From Candidatus Omnitrophota bacterium (GTDB lineage: Bacteria; Omnitrophota; Gorgyraeia; Aquiviventales; Aquiviventaceae): 8,184 bases of DNA. Location of the stretch: positions 1 to 8,184 of the forward strand of contig JACQHS010000094.1 of assembly GCA_016198915.1 (NCBI GenBank), read 5' to 3'. The translations under genes were made by a program, and so were the position numbers. The notes beneath the pieces are model-generated. The model was not told where the DNA came from. It did not search any database and saw only the letters and a list, made by a program, of their open reading frames with translations. This document shows positions 5,728 through 8,184 of this stretch, piece after piece. How positions within the stretch are numbered: position 1 is the stretch's first letter; each line of letters begins with the position of its first letter.

Positions 5728-6338
5728 TGAATGAGATGAGAACTGCGCTGGCGGATTCGCCGACACGGAAGCGGCTGCTGGATGCGGCCGAGAAGCTGAT
5801 GCTGAGCCAGGGCTTCGCGGCCACATCGGTCGAGGAAATCTGCGACGCGGCCAAACTCACCAAGGGCAGCTTCTTCCACTATTTCGAGAGCAAGGATGAG
5901 CTCGGCAAGGCGGTGCTGGAGCGCTACTGCGCTGACCGGCGGAAGGGGCAGGAGACCCTGCTGGGGACCAACCCTGATCCGCTTTCGCGCATCTACACCT
6001 ATCTCGACACCATGGCGAAATCCGCGACGGACCCGTCGATGAGCAAGGGCTGTTTGCTGGGGATGTTCTCACAGGAGCTGTGCGAGCTGAACCCGGAGAT
6101 CCAGGCGTGTTGCGAGCAGGGGTTCGCGGGCTGGACCAAGCGATTCGCGCAGGAGCTGGCAGCGGCCAAAGCCAAGCACGCTCCACGGAAGGACTTCCGC
6201 CCCCAGGAGCTGGCCGAACACCTCATCGCGGTGGTGCAAGGGTCGCTCATCTTGGGCAAGGCCCAGAAGGATATGCGGATCCTGGCGAAGGGCCTCAGAC
6301 ATTACAAGGCGTATGTGCGGAGTGTGTTCGGGAAGTAG
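5727..6338 (+). CDS. TetR/AcrR-family regulator, NemR-like
   Basis: 203 residues from GTG 5727, or 200 from ATG 5736; no good ribosome binding site decides between them. The helix-turn-helix is at about 12-60: TRKRLLDAAEKLMLSQGF, then TSVEEICDAAKLTKGSFFHY and FESKDEL, textbook TetR. The ligand domain holds KGCLLGMFSQEL (108-119 region), which I recall in NemR-type regulators, where the matching cysteine senses electrophiles and hypochlorite. This protein has that cysteine (C109) plus C119 and a CC pair (C128, C129), so thiol sensing is plausible but inferred. It sits downstream of the ABC genes and upstream of the cysteine-rich protein, with palindromes on both sides. The likely role is repressor of itself and of the following gene. 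Confidence 0.93.
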   Translation: MNEMRTALADSPTRKRLLDAAEKLMLSQGFAATSVEEICDAAKLTKGSFFHYFESKDELGKAVLERYCADRRKGQETLLGTNPDPLSRIYTYLDTMAKSATDPSMSKGCLLGMFSQELCELNPEIQACCEQGFAGWTKRFAQELAAAKAKHAPRKDFRPQELAEHLIAVVQGSLILGKAQKDMRILAKGLRHYKAYVRSVFGK

Positions 6339-6360
6339 GATTTTTTTTGTGGCAGGGAAG

Positions 6361-6378
6361 ATACCGACTAGTTGGTAT
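6361..6378. promoter_or_regulatory. Second operator-like palindrome, before the cysteine-rich gene
   Basis: ATACCGACTAGTTGGTAT is an 18-base palindrome with a single mismatched pair, and its outer pentamers equal those of the site at 5713-5726. TATATA/TATAAC (6376-6383), a likely -10 region, overlaps its right end. No good -35 box is seen at standard distance; TTGTGG at 6347 is too far away. Because the spacing between half-sites is 8 here and 4 in the first site, binding of the same protein at both is not assured. Confidence 0.55.
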
Positions 6379-6403
6379 ATAACGCTGGAGGAGGTGAGCA
6401 GTG

Positions 6404-6427
6404 ATGGAAGAGGTGATCGCCGCGTAG
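6404..6427 (+). other. Possible 7-codon leader ORF (MEEVIAA)
   Basis: ATG 6404 stands nine bases after GGAGGAGG (6387-6394), the strongest ribosome binding site in the window, yet the frame stops after seven codons (TAG 6425-6427). It lies in the leader of the cysteine-rich gene, 67 bases before that start. It may be a translated leader, the remains of a lost gene, or chance. The rest of the gap, 6428-6481, shows nothing further. Confidence 0.22.
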
Positions 6428-6493
6428 GAATACAGGATCTAGGGTCAGAAGAACCGTCATCGTGTCTGTCTTTGAGCAACGAAGGAGTCTATA

Positions 6494-6832
6494 ATGTCCA
6501 GTGAGTGTGGAAGCGGCTCGTGTGAGACGCAGGGCAGCACATCGGAGCAGGCGCAATGCGGCAAGTGCCCCTGCGGCACATCGGGCTGCAGCGGCGATCC
6601 GATGGACTGTGCCATCGGGATGTGGACCTGCTCGTTCTTTGAGGCCATGAAGCAGGCGCAGGTGGAGTTGCTCAAGCCCAAGATTCAGAAAGCGTGGGGG
6701 TCAAAGATGGACAAGGCGGCCGAGGCGGTGCTGGAGGCCATGGGGGTGCAGTGGCAGTCGATGGTCGCCCAAGGCCAGGCCAAAGCCGAGCTGAAAGAGA
6801 AGCTGGCCGCCCTCTGGAAAGAGAGTCGTTAA
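6494..6832 (+). CDS. Cysteine-rich small protein of unknown function
   Basis: 112 residues, ATG six bases after AAGGAG (6482-6487). I do not recognise the family. The first 46 residues hold eight cysteines (C5, C10, C22, C25, C27, C32, C39, C46) among Gly, Ser and Thr, including the block CGKCPCGTSGC (22-32). From about 47 to 112 there is no cysteine and the sequence is helical and charged (FFEAMKQAQVELLKPKIQKA, then EKLAALWKESR). No signal peptide or membrane helix is seen. The layout suggests a metal- or Fe-S-binding, or thiol-buffering, head on a helical tail that may dimerise or bind a partner. It stands alone behind a TetR-type palindrome and ahead of a HtrA protease, consistent with a stress role. 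That the gene is real is supported by the ribosome binding site and biased composition; function is inference. Confidence 0.82.
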   Translation: MSSECGSGSCETQGSTSEQAQCGKCPCGTSGCSGDPMDCAIGMWTCSFFEAMKQAQVELLKPKIQKAWGSKMDKAAEAVLEAMGVQWQSMVAQGQAKAELKEKLAALWKESR

Positions 6833-6850
6833 GCGTGCCGGTGAAGGATC

Positions 6851-6888
6851 GGGCAGACCGGGAGCCAGAGCTCGCTTCCGGTCTGCCC
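6851..6888. terminator. Strong hairpin between the cysteine-rich gene and the protease gene
   Basis: GGGCAGACCGG (6851-6861) pairs perfectly with CCGGTCTGCCC (6878-6888). Inside, GAGC (6862-6865) pairs with GCTC (6870-6873). It lies 18 bases after one stop and about 35 before the next start. There is no T-run after it (CTCCGCATCG), so it is either a terminator of the weak-U type, an attenuator, or a structure that protects the upstream message. Confidence 0.5.
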
Positions 6889-6922
6889 CTCCGCATCGCT
6901 TGAAGCGGCAGGAGGAATGAGA

Positions 6923-7909
6923 ATGGAACCACAACCGTCCACAGTCTCTGAAGCCGAGGCGCTCGACGCCTACTCGCAGGCGGTCACCAGCGCGGCGGAG
7001 CGCGTCAGTCCGGCGGTGGTGAGGATCGAAGCCCTGCAAGGGGGCCGGCGGAGCCAGGCCATCACGTCCAGCCTGGGCAGCGGCTCGGGCTTCATCTTCA
7101 CGCCGGATGGGTTCATCCTGACAAACAGCCACGTGGTGCACGCAGCCGCCGCCATCGAGGTAACACTGTCGGATCGGCGGCAGTTCCTCGCGGACTTGAT
7201 CGGCGATGATCCTGAGACAGACCTGGCGGTCATCCGGATCCCCGCCTCAGGGCTGAGTGCAGCACCCCTGGGTGACTCAAGCCGCCTGCGCGTGGGGCAG
7301 CTGGTCGTGGCGATCGGCAACCCGTACGGCTTTCAATGCACGGTGACGGCAGGCGTTATCAGCGCGCTGGGACGGTCCTTTCGCGCCGAGTCCGGCCGGC
7401 TCATCGATGAGATCATTCAGACCGATGCGGCCTTGAACCCGGGCAATTCAGGAGGGCCGCTGGTGACGGCGCGCGGGGAGGTGGTCGGCGTGAATACCGC
7501 CATCGTCCTGCCGGCGCAAGGCATCTGCTTCGCTATTCCAAGCAACACCGCCACGTTCGTCGCGGGACAATTGCTCACCGGGGGCAAGATCCGACGCGGC
7601 TTCCTCGGGGTGGGCGGGCAGAATGTCCCCCTGCCGCAGGGGATCGTGCGCTTTAATCAGCTGACGGTGGACAGCGGCGTCCTGGTGGCCTGGGTCGAGC
7701 CGGGCGGTCCGGCCGCGCGCGCCGGGGTGCGCGAAGGAGACGTCATTGTCGGCTTCGGCGACCGTGGTGTCGCGACCATTGACGACCTGCATCGGGCGCT
7801 GACGGATGAGCGCATCGGCGTGCGCTCTCGTTTGGCAGTCATCCGGCACTCGGAGACCGTCGCACTTGAGGTTATCCCCGAGGAGTCGAGCCTGGGGGAC
7901 AGGAACTAA
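6923..7909 (+). CDS. HtrA/DegP-like serine protease with one PDZ domain, no export signal
   Basis: 328 residues. I chose ATG 6923, seven bases after GGAGG (6911-6915); an in-frame ATG at 6917 would be only one base after it. The trypsin-like domain has the full triad: H70 in TNSHVV, D100 in ETDLAV and S176 in GNSGGP, with the oxyanion block LNPGNSGGPL. A PDZ domain follows (about 227-318: GFLGV, GVLVAWVEPGGPAARAGVREG then DVIVGF). The family degrades or holds misfolded proteins, normally in the periplasm. Here the N-terminus (MEPQPSTVSEAEALDAYSQA) is hydrophilic with no signal peptide or membrane helix, so it probably acts in the cytoplasm, or its start is misread. Only one PDZ and no long LA-loop insert. 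It may be read from an own promoter or through the hairpin upstream. Confidence 0.95.
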   Translation: MEPQPSTVSEAEALDAYSQAVTSAAERVSPAVVRIEALQGGRRSQAITSSLGSGSGFIFTPDGFILTNSHVVHAAAAIEVTLSDRRQFLADLIGDDPETDLAVIRIPASGLSAAPLGDSSRLRVGQLVVAIGNPYGFQCTVTAGVISALGRSFRAESGRLIDEIIQTDAALNPGNSGGPLVTARGEVVGVNTAIVLPAQGICFAIPSNTATFVAGQLLTGGKIRRGFLGVGGQNVPLPQGIVRFNQLTVDSGVLVAWVEPGGPAARAGVREGDVIVGFGDRGVATIDDLHRALTDERIGVRSRLAVIRHSETVALEVIPEESSLGDRN

Positions 7910-7919
7910 TTTCTCCCCC
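7894..7919. terminator. Weak stem-loop at the end of the protease gene
   Basis: GGGGGA (7894-7899) can pair with TCCCCC (7914-7919) around a 14-base loop that holds the stop codon. It is short, followed by C and then only three T, so termination is doubtful. No better terminator is visible after the protease gene. Confidence 0.2.
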
Positions 7920-7922
7920 CCT

Positions 7923-7954
7923 TTGCACCCTCCCTGGTTATTTGTTAGGACTTT
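7923..7954 (+). promoter_or_regulatory. Promoter-like repeated element, copy C
   Basis: TTGCAC (7923-7928), then a CTCCC stretch and the core GTTATTTGTTAG (7937-7948), as in copies A and B. At the -10 position it has TAGGAC (7946-7951), the weakest of the three, and the GTAGAG end is missing. It stands just upstream of the consensus-type promoter of the toxin gene and could be a second promoter for it, or a diverged repeat. Confidence 0.38.
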
Positions 7955-7961
7955 TCCATTC

Positions 7962-7990
7962 TTGACATGCGACGTTGAATATGCAATAGT
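7962..7990 (+). promoter_or_regulatory. Promoter of the right-hand toxin-antitoxin operon
   Basis: TTGACA (7962-7967), 17 bases, AATAGT (7985-7990). The start of transcription would be about 7997, on the ATG of the toxin itself, so the message may be leaderless; no Shine-Dalgarno sequence precedes that ATG. TAGTAT (7987-7992) is an alternative -10 with a 19-base spacer. Confidence 0.55.
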
Positions 7991-8001
7991 ATATGCATGT
8001 C
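7964..8001. promoter_or_regulatory. Inverted repeat around the toxin promoter (probable TA operator)
   Basis: GACATGC (7964-7970) and GCATGTC (7995-8001) are perfect inverted arms with centres 31 bases apart, about three helical turns, one arm in the -35 box and one over the transcription start. Between them ATATGCA occurs twice (7979-7985, 7991-7997). This fits binding of two antitoxin dimers or one toxin-antitoxin complex for autorepression. Confidence 0.5.
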
Positions 8002-8184
8002 GGGACGGTTTTCGCTGGCGTTTTCTGAAAGCGTCAGGAAGGATTTGAAGGGATGGCGCGCCTACGATCGCCGCATTGTGCTTGAGGCGATTGAAGCACA
8101 GCTGACGCACGCGCCGCATGTTGAGACGCGGCATCGTAAGCATTTGCATAACTTGGTGCCGCCGTTTGAGGCTGTTCCCCCTAC
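7997..8184 (+). CDS. RelE/ParE-superfamily toxin, N-terminal part (cut by window end)
   Basis: The frame from ATG 7997 stays open to the window end, 62 full codons. The protein begins MSGRFSLAFSESVRKDLKGW, continues with YDRRIVLEAIEAQLTHAPHV and ends in RKHLHNLVPPFEAVPP. This is the RelE pattern: a first beta strand, a helix with R/K-D-L, a second helix ending in L, then the basic RHRKHL segment before strand two, with the WELRVG-type strands expected past the edge. An in-frame TGA at 7976 and no other ATG between fix the start. No Shine-Dalgarno is seen, fitting a leaderless message. RelE-type toxins cut mRNA on the ribosome or act otherwise; the catalytic C-terminal half is outside the window. 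A Phd-type antitoxin gene is expected directly downstream, as at the left end. Confidence 0.8.
   Translation, partial: MSGRFSLAFSESVRKDLKGWRAYDRRIVLEAIEAQLTHAPHVETRHRKHLHNLVPPFEAVPP

Noticed and set aside
5209..5826. A 205-codon minus-strand frame across the permease end and TetR promoter
   Set aside because: Composition is that of an antisense shadow (Gln, Arg, Pro, Ala), and it crosses a promoter and operator that belong to the + strand.
6313..6504. A 63-codon + frame across the TetR end and the leader of the cysteine-rich gene
   Set aside because: It overlaps the TetR coding end and the operator-like site, has no ribosome binding site, and its product has no pattern.
1..8184. CRISPR arrays, tRNA, rRNA or insertion sequences
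   Set aside because: No regularly spaced repeats, no cloverleaf or rRNA-like segments and no transposase frame or terminal inverted repeats were found on reading both strands by eye.

Overview
The window is about 8.2 kb of GC-rich, gene-dense bacterial DNA, and every gene I can support is on the + strand. It reads as a Gram-negative-type genome of the Nitrospirota, NC10 or deltaproteobacterial sort. That is a loose impression from base composition, the toxin-first RelE/Phd pairs and the charged mini-protein next to a NYN nuclease; no marker gene settles it.

Left block (1-1005): the last codons of a RelE-type toxin overlap its Phd-type antitoxin. Then come a 48-codon basic, charged protein and a YacP-like NYN-domain protein that overlap by ATGA. 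Middle-left block (1006-3730): a self-contained signalling operon with a promoter of ECF type, an ECF sigma factor, and, overlapping it by ATGA, a membrane protein. That protein fuses an anti-sigma-like N-terminus with no zinc ligands, one transmembrane helix and an extracytoplasmic YfbK-type von Willebrand A region. A long hairpin follows at 3752-3784. Middle block (3813-5673): a small conserved helical protein, an ABC ATPase and an ABC-2 permease, translationally coupled through GTGA and an 11-base overlap.

Right block (5674-7909): a NemR-like TetR regulator with an operator-like palindrome on its own promoter, then a second palindrome with the same pentamer arms, a short cysteine-rich protein of unknown function, a strong hairpin, and a HtrA-type serine protease with a PDZ domain and no export signal. 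I infer a thiol or electrophile stress circuit with a cysteine-rich effector and a cytoplasmic protease. The window ends inside a second RelE-type toxin (7997 onward), whose promoter carries an inverted repeat expected for toxin-antitoxin autoregulation.

The less obvious signals are three copies of a promoter-like element about 32 bases long (276, 3813, 7923), the ECF-type promoter that moves the sigma start to 1098, the cysteine-rich protein beside the TetR-type palindromes, and genes that the window edges cut or that are very short (2-40, 323-469, 7997-8184).
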